A stretch of DNA of 64,000 bases, from the NCBI GenBank assembly GCA_030386875.1, contig CM059560.1, positions 23,492,683-23,556,682 of the forward strand, given 5' to 3'. Shown one piece after another: positions 45,519 through 56,641 of this stretch (the first letter of the stretch is position 1; each line of letters begins with the position of its first letter). The DNA comes from Morinoia aosen. Its lineage: Eukaryota; Arthropoda; Malacostraca; Amphipoda; Talitridae. Under the pieces are notes generated by a model. That model ran no database searches, was not told the origin of the DNA, and saw only the letters and a list, made by a program, of their open reading frames with translations. The translations under genes and the position numbers were made by a program.

Positions 45519-45736
45519 CCAAGAAAGAATTTGCGCGCATGCAAGAATGCGGCATCATCCGCAGTTCCAAGAGTCCTTGGGCTAGCCCTCTTTTGCTAGT
45601 ACCCAAGGCTAACGGTGAATTCAGACCGTGCGGGGATTTCCGCAGGTTGAATGCCGTTACTCTACCTGATCGCTACCCTATTCCTTATCTTCATGATTTC
45701 AGTGCAAATTTAGAGGGAGCACAAATTTTCTCATAA
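45428..45736 (+). pseudogene. pol: Element 1 pol fragment: RT N-terminus up to a stop codon
   Basis: The pol homology resumes in this frame (KHHIETTGPPVYSRARRLPP) and runs through the start of the reverse transcriptase fingers: [20 protein letters not shown], then RRLNAVTLPDRYPIP. It ends at an in-frame TAA (45734-45736) where element 2 has a sense codon in the motif leading to the first catalytic Asp. The reading frame after the stop continues without further lesion to 48277. The frame is closed upstream by TAA at 45422-45424, which confines the frameshift to about 45425-45455. Confidence 0.88.
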
Positions 45737-48277
45737 ATCGATCTCCAGAGTGCGTTCCATCAAATACCACTCGAGGAGAGTACTATCCCTAAGACCGCGG
45801 TAATCACTCCGTTTGGTCTCTTTGAATTTCTAAAAATGCCGTATGGCCTAAGGAACGCACCTCAGACGTTCCAAAGGCACATGGCTGAAATTTTCTCAGA
45901 TCTCACTTTCGCCTATGTCTATCTAGACGACATCCTAGTGGCATCCACAACCCCGGAGCTGCACAAAGACCATCTTAGGGTCGTTTTTCAAAGATTGTCC
46001 GACAATGGACCCCTCGTAAATCCTGCAAAATGTGAGCTCGGAAAGCCATCACTGATTTACTTAGGTCATGAAATCTCTAGCCTAGGTCTAAAACCTTTGC
46101 CTTCCAAAGTAGAAGTGATCAAAAACTTTCCTCTTCCACAGACCCAGAAGGAACTAAGAAGGTTCCTAGGTTCTGTTAACTTCTATCATCGCTTCATACG
46201 CAACTGTGCTCAAACTTTAGCCCCCTCGTCAGACTTGCTCAAACCGAAACGAAAAGGTAAATCTATTGAGGTAAAATGGACGGAGGATGCGCGCAAAGCT
46301 TTTGAGGAGATTAAGCACAAGCTAGCTACCGCGACTGAATTATCCTACCCTATTGCTAATGCTGATTTCAGTCTGGTAGTGGACGCCTCAAGTACTGCTG
46401 TAGGTGCCGTTTTGCAACAGAAAGTAGGAACTAACATCTCTCCTCTTGCCTTCTTTTCCAAAAAGCTGTCGCCCACTGAGCGTGCTTATAGCGCGTTCGG
46501 TAGGGAACTCCTTGCTATCTATCTGTCTGTGAGACACTTTCGCTATGCTCTAGAGGCAAGGGAGTTCGTGATCTACACAGACCACAAACCTTTGACCTCA
46601 GCGATTAAGATGCCTTCTGAAAGACATTCCCCAAGAGAAGCTCGACACCTTTCCTTCATTAGTCAATTCACCACTGATATCCGATATATCAAAGGTCTCG
46701 ACAATACTGTCGCTGACTGTCTCTCCCGTATCAACTCTGTCCAAACCAGTGGTGAAATCACTTTCGGAAATATTAGTAACGCTCAAAAGGAGGATCCTGA
46801 ACTTCAGGATCTTCTCAAACCTTCTAACACTTCCTCTCTGAAATTAACCTTGGTTGACGGCGTGTACCGTGATGCCGAGCGACTTTCTCGTTTGTATCTT
46901 CCTGCGACTCTCCGCAGAGTAGCGATTCTACACTATCATTCCTTCTCTCATCCTGGTATTAACCGTACATTGCGTTTGATTTCCGATCGTTTCGTCTGGC
47001 CAGCGATGCGTAAGGAGGTCAAGCAAATTGTGCAAAATTGCCATGCATGTCAGAGTAGTAAAGTGGTGAAACATAATCGTGCAGCGCTGCAGAGTTGTGC
47101 ATTCACAGGTCACAAGTTCGACGCGGTCCACCTAGATTTGGTGGGTCCTTTGCCTTTATCGCGTTGTCAGTCTTATTTGTTAACAATCATTGATGGGTTC
47201 ACAAGATGGGTTGAGGCCGTGCCTCTTCCTGATACCCAAACTGAGAGTGTAGCTCGCGCTTTCATGACCACCTGGATTTCCAAATTTGGGGTTCCCTTAA
47301 GTGTCACACATGACCGGGGATCACAATTTACCTCCAAATTTTGGAGTGAGCTTAGCGCCGCCTTAGGTTGTACTAACACCAGCACTACCGCTTACCATCC
47401 GCAGTCGAATGGACTTATTGAGAGAGTCCACAGAGATTTAAAAGCTGCGCTGCGCTGCCTTAATTGCAGCCACGATTGGACTGACAGACTTCCAGTAGTA
47501 CTGCTGAGTATTAGGAATTTATATCGACAGGATCAGAAATGCACAGCCGCAGAAATGTTGTATGGGAAGACACTTCGTCTCCCCGGCGACATTGTTGACC
47601 CAAAACCTTTGCCTGAATTTTCATCCGCTGACCGTTCCGCATATGTAACCTGTCTCAAAGATTGCATGCGTCAGATCAAGTATGTTGCTCCACGAATGCC
47701 TCAAACAAAAGACAAATTAGATCCTGCTTTGCAAGACTGCACACATGTGTACGTCCGTAATGACGCCATCAAACCTACACTCACGCGCCCCTATGATGAC
47801 CCATTCAAAACATTGAAAAAGACGCCCAAGTATTTCATCCATGAAAGATCCGGTTCACACGACCCCGTGAGCATTGATCGATTAAAAGTCGCGTACACTT
47901 CCGATCATAGTGTAACTTCTAACTCATCATTCTCTCCACAGAATTCCCTTTCCACTGAGACTCGATCATATCTACCATCTCAGCTTCCTCAGTTGGCTGC
48001 ATTGTTGCCTAGTCAACTTGAGTGTAATCCTTTCTATGTGCCTGTACATTCAAACCCTATCCCTAAGCCTATCGTACACTCTAATTCTAACCCTCTTACT
48101 GAAACAGCGACAAGTCTGGATAGACCAGACGAGCCCGCTGCAGTAACTCCTGTTCCTAGAACTCTTGCCGATCTAAATTTGCAGACCCGTTTGGTGAAAC
48201 TTCCCCGCTCAGTAACATTTTCCGACCGCCAAACCCGGCATGGTCGCGTGGTTCGAACTCCTTCCCGCTACAAATGA
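45737..48277 (+). pseudogene. pol: Element 1 pol fragment: RT, RNase H and integrase
   Basis: The frame is open from 45737; the first ATG is at 45836 (813 codons from there). RT motif FAYVYLDDILVAS has catalytic Asp codons at 45926 and 45929. RNase H begins with [18 protein letters not shown] and includes YTDHKPL. Integrase has the HHCC zinc region ending CHACQSSK, then the catalytic triad Asp 47135, Asp 47312 and Glu 47420 with D-35-E spacing between the last two. A GPY/F-like region (YDDPFKTLKKTPKYF) lies near 47790, followed by a Ser/Pro-rich tail. This part looks intact, but it cannot be translated as pol because of the upstream stop and frameshift. It could still be recombined or act as source DNA. 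Confidence 0.9.
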
Positions 48278-48289
48278 TTGCAGCGGGTG

Positions 48290-48318
48290 GACCTTTCGGT
48301 CTGCGCCTTGGGGGGTAA
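48290..48318 (+). other. Element 1 polypurine tract with a TTTC-loop hairpin upstream
   Basis: TTGGGGGGTAA (48308-48318) immediately precedes the 3-prime LTR and is the plus-strand primer site. Just upstream, GACC-TTTC-GGTC (48290-48301) can form a small hairpin that is also present in element 2. Confidence 0.75.
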
Positions 48319-51300
48319 TGTAGCATTCGCTACAAAGCGTAAAAAGTATAAACTTTCCCATTCGCACTTAAATAAAATAATTATTAGCATTAAAAATCTT
48401 ACTATAATTTATTATTAATTATTTTCTATTTCTAATTCGTAATCATTGAAGTTTGTGTGTAAATACATGAGAGATCAAATAATCAATCGACATTTCGAGT
48501 TTTAAAGCAGCCAGAAGTGGCAACATCCAAGCGCGACGCTTGAACTGACTCACATTTTTTCTCGTGACTCGCTATCGCGTACATCTCTCGTAAGTTGAAA
48601 GACATTAAGTGTGAGAATAGAAAGAAGCCCGGTAAAGTATACAGTGTAAATTCTCTGTGTGCATGGTGAATAACTTAAGGATCTGTTCATCGTCGGATGT
48701 AGGGATAAAACTCTAAAATTGTGTTAAAATTCTTAGACTAGCATGTTCATTTTCGAGTGCTACCTCGATGTGACGAAACGTATAAATTTGCGTGTCACGA
48801 TTCCTTTCCTGTGTCGAATCATTATATTATCCAATACGTTGTGCCTTACTACAAGTTATACATTTTGCAGTTGTCATATTAATTCAAGATCCGTTCACGA
48901 ATACTGGTGATAGAGCGCGGCGAAAACCGCCGGCGTCTTTGTTGATAGAGTCTTTGTTGCCGGCGTCTTTGTTTTCCAAGATGGCGAAGCACAAACTGCC
49001 GTCTCGTGTCTTTACTCTGTGATTTAAATCGCACTTTATGCATGTGGAATAATATTTCTTTTTACAACATACTTGCAGTAGTTTTTCTTAAATGTGTTTG
49101 ACGTGTAATAAGTGGGAATGCCTTTTAAAAAATTTCGTACGAATTAATAGAGTACGCAGGTTATTCATGCATATGCTTGCTAAAGTTTTTTAGTTTTTAT
49201 ATATATTTCCTTACTCCTTAAATCTTGCGTTTAATCGCACTTATTTCAATATAAATCACTATCAACAAATTAAATCAATTTTTCCTTATTCTTGCGGCAG
49301 AAATACATACTAGCATCTGCCATCGTAAACGCGTACTTCTCGCGTACAGAATACTTCGTGAACGTTTACGATGTTATGCCGGCGGTTTATTGCAAATGGC
49401 GAAACGTAAAAAAACCGCCGGGTCATCGTCACCTTGATTTTCATGTTTCGTCTTGCGAATATTTTCTTTCTGTGCAAGCAACACGTTTAGTGTTTCTTTT
49501 CTCAGTGTAGATATTATTCCTTATTTTTTTTATTACAAATGATACTTATCAGTGCTTTTCAGTATGATTGATATCAATGAACTTTAGGATTTTCCCTGTT
49601 ATTTCTCGTACAGTTATAGAGATGTTCTAGAGTACGAGAAAAAGCATTAATTCTCATTCTATGCAATTTTAGTTGTTGTATGTCTTTCCTTTCTGCTTCA
49701 TGAATCATGTGTTATTCAGTCACACGAATTTGCCATAATTCCACAAAAATGGAATCACCGATTGTTGCTCTTAAAAAAATCACAAGTAGTTCATTACCAA
49801 ACTAAAATGGATCCTATCCTACTTTGAGCTTGACAAAAGTGAGAACCATTAAAATTAGCTCGTGTCGAATCTGTAGGATTTCTCAGAGAGTCTACTTTGT
49901 GGGAGTTTATCATTTACGATGTGGGGGACTGTCAGTGGTGGAATTTTCCTTGATGTCTCCTTGGACTGCTCATCCAGCGTTTCGACTTTTTGCAGAACCT
50001 CAACGACATCGCCAAACGCCACCACACACTCAGTTTCCCTGGGCCTTTCTGGGACTTGTTTTGGGCCTTGCCTTAGCCTTGCCTTGCCTTTGTTTTTGCC
50101 TTGTCTTGTCTTGTTTACCTTAACGTGACACCACCCAAACGTCACGGGTTTTCCAAAGGCTTATGCTACCAGTTAGTCTAAATTGGGCTTACATAAATTC
50201 CCAAACACAACTCATTACATCCTGCCGACGCCATCTCTCAACCTCCACGGAACTCGCTGGCACGGAGTGCCCACCTAGATAAGATCTTGTAGTGAACTTT
50301 TGGGACTCATTTCACTCGAATTTATAAAAACGTTAAAACGAACATCCTAAAATTTATTTATATCAAAGTAATAATTTTTATAAAATTACAAGACCGAATT
50401 TATTCGTCAAAACAAAAAATTTTACCAAAAATGTGTCTCGTAAATATTTTCCGTTTGCGTACCTACGCCCGTCACTTTCGTAACTGCGCTTGGCAACACT
50501 GCTTAGCCATTTTGAATCGTAAAGCATTCTGACGCTACCTCTTGTGTTATTCGGTTCTTGTGCTGTTACAGCGACTGGAAGCCACGAGACACTTTACATT
50601 CCACTGCCACGTCACCTACCTTGCCCGATCATATCAAAAGGGTAAAATAACCCGGTAGCCAAACTTGGCAGAGGACAAAAACTGCCTCCTTCATTGGTTT
50701 TCCACTCTTGTCCTGGACGGTGAATTAAGTTTTCCTCATTCCCTTCAACCTCATTCCTCATTCACGTAACGTCCCCCATCAAAGCGACGTGACGAATTGA
50801 GACCCTTGGGTTGCATCTAATTCAACTGCTGCTTACCCAACAATTCAATATTCAATCAAACTTGTGGGAATAGAGCTTTTTACCGTCCTCATTTATCAGT
50901 GACGCTATTTGCCGTCTCTAGCCATTGGGATTACCATGCACACGACCCTCTCCACAAATACACTCGCCATATAACCAACGCTGCTGTGAGCCTGTTGCAG
51001 TCCTACTCAAGATTGGACCACAACATCAGCTCATCCTGAAGAGACCGACAGGATTGACAAATCTGCCAGCCACCAAATAAAGGCCAGAGAATTAAAACCA
51101 TATCTCCTTTCTTTTCCATCTGCTTGGTCCAGTCCGTGGTAAAGTTCGTTGGTAGGTTTGATTAAACAGAGGCATAAAGCCAAGAACACCCTTGCAACTC
51201 CTTCTGAATCAGTGGCCATACTTCATCCATTTGCAATTCAATGCGCGTCCCCACGCGCTGGTGACCTCGCCTTATCAAGAACACCAACATTGTAAATTGA

Positions 51301-51631
51301 AATTAATCCAAACATCAAACTTTTAACCATCAAAACTAGAACATCGAAACGTTCTAATCGATCGCTATTCAATCTTCAAATTCAATTCATCTAACTGAAC
51401 TTCCCCACTTTGGGAGTAGTTTAAATTAGTGACCCTGTCCAAAGTAAAACTTGAATTACGCCCATCAGGCAGTAGTTTAAAATCTTCCAGTCAAGATCCC
51501 ACCAGTCCGCCGGGCGTTCCTCAAATAAAAGACCGAGCTGAGTTCCCTCGCCTTATTACCCTTCTCTCATGGTTTACAAATACTGTCGAGTGACTGTTTA
51601 GCGTTTGGCCATACCCACGGCAAACCTAACA
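48319..51631 (+). repeat. Element 1 3-prime LTR, interrupted by another LTR
   Basis: It matches the 5-prime LTR from TGTAGCATTCGC through 50287 and again from 51486 to the final CCTAACA, with about 20 differences. The 1,198-base interruption is the remnant at 50288-51481 plus its 4-base duplication. Without it the LTR is 2,115 bp. The poly(A) signal AATAAA (51524-51529) is downstream of the interruption, so transcripts ending in this LTR would have to pass through the insert. Confidence 0.93.
50288..51481 (+). mobile_element. Third-family LTR remnant (LTR, PBS and terminal LTR tail)
   Basis: The insert is flanked by ATCT (50284-50287 and 51482-51485). It starts TGTAGTGAAC, similar to the element 2 LTR start, and contains no coding region. 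An LTR-like end GGGAGTAGTTTAAA finishes at 51425. After one spacer base comes TAGTGACCCTGTCC, similar to the tRNA-Trp PBS, then about 40 bases, and a second copy of the LTR end AGTAGTTTAAA finishes at 51481. This looks like an element collapsed to one LTR plus PBS plus the last bases of its other LTR, rather than a plain solo LTR. It inserted after element 1. Confidence 0.75.
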
Positions 51632-51635
51632 TATG

Positions 51636-52495
51636 TGCCACGTTACGGTCAATGCAAAAATTATTGATTATTGAACCTTGGGATTTATGGGCGGTTAATC
51701 TTTGCTTCAGGGTTATCCTGGTCAGGCCAATATAAGATTTATTAAGAGACTTACAAATTAGATTAGATTATTCGTTAGTTTAAGCCTCCTTATCCACAAC
51801 AAAGGCAATCCAAAGAGAGGAAGGAAGAAGGCACCATTTAGTATGGAGGTAAGGGAATGCGGTATCTATGTAGAAAGGGCATAAAAACAGTAAGATAAGA
51901 AAGAAGTTCATGAAACAAGGTCAAAGTTGAAGAAGAAAGTAGTAGGTGCTGAAAAACAGGACAGCTGTGAACCGAAAAAAATGGTTCTTAACATAACAAA
52001 AACATTTTATTTCAACAAAAAGAAGGCCTATCTAACTCTCAGCTCGGGCCCTCACATTGTCCCTCTGGGAGTGCTAATTCCCATAGATACAATATTTATA
52101 TCCCCCTGAGGGGTAATTGAGACTTACATATCCTACTGTCATATTGTCAAAATTCAATGTCATCTGTCACAATAAAGATATTTTGAGTGAATTTCTTCAT
52201 AACTTATCACTTAACGAACTTCAAATGACCGTATCTGTGAAACGAGTTTCACCAATGCACAAGTACAAGAACATTTTTCATCGCAGGTACGGTTAGGATG
52301 GATATATTTGTTTATCATCCACATCTGGAAAGTTTGTTCTAGAAAGGTGTCGAATCCCGTAATTTTTGACTGGCCGTGCACTCCAGTGTATAATAATGTT
52401 CGACAAATCCCATGACACACGTTCCAATTTCCTAAGAATTCACGTGAGATTCATTCCTACTCGAGTCTTAAGGATTAATACACTGGAAATTGTGG
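51636..52495. other. Spacer between the two retrotransposons
   Basis: About 860 bases of AT-rich host sequence continuing from the element 1 target site up to the element 2 target site. No gene or repeat recognised. Confidence 0.6.
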
Positions 52496-52499
52496 AAAT

Positions 52500-55226
52500 T
52501 GTAGCGAACCTTCGGCACGCAACTCAGTAGAAATTTCGGAAATTCTCAAAATGATCATTTAAAAATTCAGTAAAATAAATTCAACCATTAGAATAAAATT
52601 TCATTACGAAATTAATTAACTTCTATCCTCAATTTTAGTAAAATTGTGTGCTGAAAAAATTCAATCTCTAAGAAATCACTTTTGAGTAGTAACGAAACCT
52701 TCCATGTCGCCGTGTCGGCAACATTTCAACCCGCACAAGCGTCACTCGTTTCAAATCATTCAAAGTGTGTACATCTCGGTTTTCTTCTCTGGTGAGAATT
52801 AAATTATTGTGTGTGCTTAGGCTGTTCTACGGGTAACTATTTAATTTATGTATTATGTAAATAATATGTTGTGTGTATTATTAAGTAGGCTTTCTCAAAT
52901 GACTAATCGTGTCACATGTGTTGTAGGGCTCTTGCCAAGAAGTGTGATCTCTCACACCTCCCCTGTGCCGGCTATTGCTGCATACCTTATTTTTGAGGGT
53001 AACATAGTTTTTTCCAAGAAGCAATTCCAATCAATTGAATATTAATAATCTATTATGTTGCCATTGTGTCAATTTTGAGTGCTCAATTATTTGTGTGTTC
53101 AAGCCTCTAATCAATTGAATATGAATAATCTATTTGTTGCCATTGTGTCATTAGTGGTTTGCTCATCTTTTGTGTGTTCCAGTTTTTAATTAATTGTGTT
53201 CTCAATTTTTTGTATTTTAATTAAGTCAGATTTAAATAATTTTGGAATTCCTTTGCAATTTTTAGTCAATGTTTAAATTCATATCTTGAGAAATGAAGCT
53301 ATGATAGGTTATTTACACCAATAGAGATTGTATCTTCGGTAGTTACTCACTTCAAGTCAAGTCACATAAATAATCATTCTTTCGTGATCAGAACTATCCC
53401 ACTGTCTGATTGCGTGTAACAATGTGGAGTAACGGTAACAAGAATTCCTATCATAATCACTTTAGTGAAAACTCTTACTATTGATTTTGGCTAGGTCAAT
53501 TTGTGTATAATAATGTTAATAATTAGTCGTTACCTGATTCAGCTAAAATTAGGGTGATTGTGCTTACCTCTGGGAAGTCTCTGAATATTCTAAATTCCCA
53601 ACTCCTGGGAATTTTTAATTCAGAAATCATCCAATTATCTGATTTGGGGTTAAATTTAGTTTAACCGGCAATTGTTTGCTTTCAATTGTAGCTACCTGTT
53701 CCTTTTTACCTCATGTCAATGTCGGCTACCTCCAGTGGTTGTTGTTCATTATAACTCATAGGATGCCCTAATACTATTCTGATATGCATCCTCATGATCA
53801 ATATTTTCTAAATCCTTCTTGTGCTCTGAACTTCCTTCTTAACTACCGATTCTGTGCACTTTGTGCATAGATTCCGCGTTCCCTCTACTCTTTTCTAAAT
53901 GGTACCTTCCTCTCTCCTCTCGTAGGACATCCTTCACGTTCAAGCCAGGGAGACTAGGGATTCCGTATTTAATAATAGATATTAATAATAATTAGGCTTT
54001 ACGTGCCTTCCTGGCACGATTCCTAGCTTAAGTTAATGGATCTTTTGACAACTTTTAGCCTTAAGTATGATCAGTACAGCTAGCCCTTTGCTGTTGCTTA
54101 GTGTGAACCGTTCTAATTGTCCAATACCGATCTTAAGGTACTCATTGTAAATAGGCACTACACCCTAGATTAATCGGCGACCACAGCCTTGATTTATAAT
54201 ACTCTTGATCTTGTGAACTAATGTTGCACTCCATTTCGGAGACGATTTAGGACAAGACGCGTCACGGCTAGTAGTACCCGGAGAATACGCGTTTGTTGGA
54301 GAAATGGCATGTAGGGAGATTCATGATTGTTCATACGAGTACTTATTGTTGCGACTGCCTCGCCCTTGTTCAGGCGCCAGAATTGGGCCGAGGCACCCGC
54401 ATATAGTCCTCTATTTGAGGCAATCCTGTAAATTCAGCAGTAAAGCTCGCAGCCTGGCTTGCATAGCGACTGTCTCTCCTTATGTTATCATGCTTGAACA
54501 AGTAACCCAAGCCATCTTCCCGTACAGAAGAACCTGCGAAGCCGAAACACAAACATCACCACAAAACCCTATAGTAACGTTTCTCAGAACCACTTGAAAA
54601 CGTACTAGTAGGTTCATTCGGAACGTTCTCAGAACCACTTGAGATGTTCGTAAAGTTTATTCAGCCTAAACGGCTATCAATCAACCAAGTAAGCCACAAG
54701 GCACTGGCAGAAATTACTGCCTCCTTCGAGATACCCTCATAATACCAACTGTTACCGCACTTGCGGAATATTACACTAACAAATCCACTCTCGCCGGGAT
54801 CCACCCCGGATTCCCTTGAGCCACGGCACCTGCTGGAGTACGTCAACCGACGGGACCCGGATATTATTCCAAAAGAAGCGAATCTACCTCCCAGCGGCCG
54901 CAGCACGACTCTCAGAGACTACCCAAATAAACAAACATCAGGCGAGAGATTAAAAGTCCTTTCATTGTCCTGCAGAGGTGAATCGTGCAAGTGAAAATTA
55001 GGTGCCAGTAGAGCAACCCGAATACCGTCACACACCTCCTTCTGAGGGAGTCAGATGAAGTCATTAGTTTAGTAAGTGTTGCCGTGCGATGGCGACTGGT
55101 GGCCCTTATTCAAAGAACACAACCTTGTCCATTAATCAATCTTGAATCAAACCATTCTAACAGCTTATCTTAAAGCTCCCAAGGCAAATCATTTTTAACA
55201 ACTTCGCCACTTGGGAGAAGTTCATA
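52500..55226 (+). repeat. Element 2 5-prime LTR (2,727 bp)
   Basis: It starts TGTAGCGAACCTTCGG and ends GAGAAGTTCATA. AATAAA is at 54926-54931. It contains a 79-bp motif (from GTTGCCATTGTG) with diverged flanking copies near 53055-53180. Open frames of 60-97 codons (for example 54304-54597) recur in the other LTR only by duplication; no start context, known domain or codon-level constraint is visible. Confidence 0.95.
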
Positions 55227-55227
55227 T

Positions 55228-55234
55228 TGGTGAC
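55228..55234 (+). other. Element 2 primer binding site core
   Basis: TGGTGAC starts one base after the LTR end, the same offset as in element 1. Identity to a tRNA-Trp-type PBS does not extend beyond these seven bases. Confidence 0.6.
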
Positions 55235-55422
55235 TATTAATAGCATTAATACCAGAGTGTTTTTTTTCACTTGCACGAGTTGTCCTTTGTGGGTTTATGA
55301 GCGCATGCCAGTGCTGTCAACTTCTGTTGATGGTTGTCTTGAAGGCGGTAGTACTCTGCTCCTCATTATTCAGTAGTCAAACATAGCATTTCCTCCCTAA
55401 ACTCTCCCCTAATAATAAGTTA

Positions 55423-55629
55423 TTGCTACTGCAGCCTATTCTAACAAATTCTTCATGTATTTCCATTGCTACTGAAGCCACCTTCTACAAAACTCTTCAT
55501 GCATTTCCATTGCTACTGAAGCAAACCATAGGAGACCTTCTAGGAGAACTTCCATTGCTACTGAAGCTCCTTCCTAATAACCTTCGCAATTTCCATTGCT
55601 ACTGGAGCACCTCTCATTGCTACTGAAGC
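55423..55629 (+). repeat. Element 2 leader: six copies of an ATTGCTACTGAAGC motif
   Basis: Copies end near 55435, 55478, 55522, 55566, 55608 and 55629. Most have the extended form TTCCATTGCTACTGAAGC, with unequal spacing of 20-45 bases. They lie between the PBS and the gag ATG, a region that in retroelements often carries packaging or translation-control signals. Function here is unknown. Confidence 0.85.
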
Positions 55630-55666
55630 AAACCATTTGGAAGGACCTGTGTTAAAATTAACCAAA

Positions 55667-56641
55667 ATGACGACCCCAGAGGGTCCAAACGATTATGCTA
55701 ACTCCCCACTAAAATTGGCACCTTTTGAAATTAACGGCATCGATGCCTGGTTTCTACAATCAGTACAGTTTTTCGAAAGCCTTAACATAACGGACGAAAA
55801 GCGGATGTACTTTGCCCTAGTTAGGAGTTTACCCACGCAGATAATAGATGACGTTTCAAGCTTCATGAACCCTAACCTTGATAACCCTTATACCCTCTTG
55901 AAAAACGAAATTTTAAAACTTTACAGTAAGGATCGTTTTTCTCGGATTCTTGCCCTTTCGAAAAATCCAACAATTCAAAATCAAACCCCTATAGAGTTGC
56001 TTAAAAATATGAGACGTTTAGCGAAGGGGTACATGGACGACGAAACACTCAAAGCATTGTACATCCAGCGTTTGCCTGCTCACGTACGACCCTTTCTCAT
56101 TTCCCCTAGCGCCCCCTTGGAACTAAATGAGATAGCCCAATTCGCCGAAAAACTCCTCGATCCGGAAATATCGGGTCTGAATAGCCTAGTCACGCCCCCT
56201 GCAGTATATCAAACTAGTAGTAGTAGTAATAGTAGTGGCAGCGCCACTGACGCGCTGTTACGAGAACTAGCTCAGCAAGTTGGAGCGTTAGTCGCTAATA
56301 ACCAGCAAGCCGAGCGTGCCAACACTCGGGGAGATGTGCACGCGGTAACTCAACACCAAATATCACCGCATCAGCACGCAAATTACCATCCTCAAAACCC
56401 TCCTCCGTTTGACCGCCAGGCCCGTACAAATAGGTCATTCAATCAGTTTCAGAGGAACGGCCCTAGACCTAACAATAGGCAGAATCAAAACCCTCAAGCT
56501 AAGGATTTGTGTTGGTACCACCAGCAATATCTGCATATGGCTCGTAAATGCGAAGGCCCTAACTGCCCGATGTTTGCACTCCTACACCAAAAAACGGGTA
56601 CAGCGCTGCGTAAGAGCGAGTCAGACGCCGTCGCTTACTAA
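55667..56641 (+). CDS. gag: Element 2 gag polyprotein
   Basis: The protein is 324 residues from the ATG at 55667 ([20 protein letters not shown]); an upstream in-frame TTG at 55637 is not needed. The capsid-type region starts [20 protein letters not shown] and runs to about residue 165. A Ser-rich stretch encoded by an AGT repeat (about 56215-56240) and a Gln/Asn/Arg-rich linker follow. The knuckle [19 protein letters not shown] has the same C-X2-H-X9-C-X4-C spacing as element 1. The stop is TAA at 56639-56641. The tail after the knuckle is longer than in element 1 because reading continues past an A-run (56589-56594) where a frameshift site would be expected. Confidence 0.92.
   Translation: MTTPEGPNDYANSPLKLAPFEINGIDAWFLQSVQFFESLNITDEKRMYFALVRSLPTQIIDDVSSFMNPNLDNPYTLLKNEILKLYSKDRFSRILALSKNPTIQNQTPIELLKNMRRLAKGYMDDETLKALYIQRLPAHVRPFLISPSAPLELNEIAQFAEKLLDPEISGLNSLVTPPAVYQTSSSSNSSGSATDALLRELAQQVGALVANNQQAERANTRGDVHAVTQHQISPHQHANYHPQNPPPFDRQARTNRSFNQFQRNGPRPNNRQNQNPQAKDLCWYHQQYLHMARKCEGPNCPMFALLHQKTGTALRKSESDAVAY

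Larger units (their letters stand above)
41359..51631 (+). mobile_element. Element 1: Ty3/gypsy LTR retrotransposon, CsRn1/Kabuki type
   Basis: The order is 5-prime LTR (41359-43474), 7-base PBS core (43476), leader, gag (43978-44940), frameshift signal, broken pol (to 48277), polypurine tract (48308-48318) and 3-prime LTR (48319-51631, interrupted). A 4-bp TATG target duplication is at 41355-41358 and 51632-51635. The order protease, RT, RNase H, integrase and the YLDD box place it in Ty3/gypsy. The gag knuckle C-X2-H-X9-C-X4-C (CWYH...C....C) and the TGGTGAC PBS start, which fits tRNA-Trp, point to the CsRn1/Kabuki clade. The LTRs differ at about 20 visible positions over 2.1 kb, so it is young. 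Pol lesions make it non-autonomous. Confidence 0.93.

Noticed and set aside
54304-54597. 97-codon open frame repeated at 62040-62333
   Set aside because: The two copies exist because they lie in the two LTRs of element 2; no known domain, start context or codon-level constraint supports a protein.
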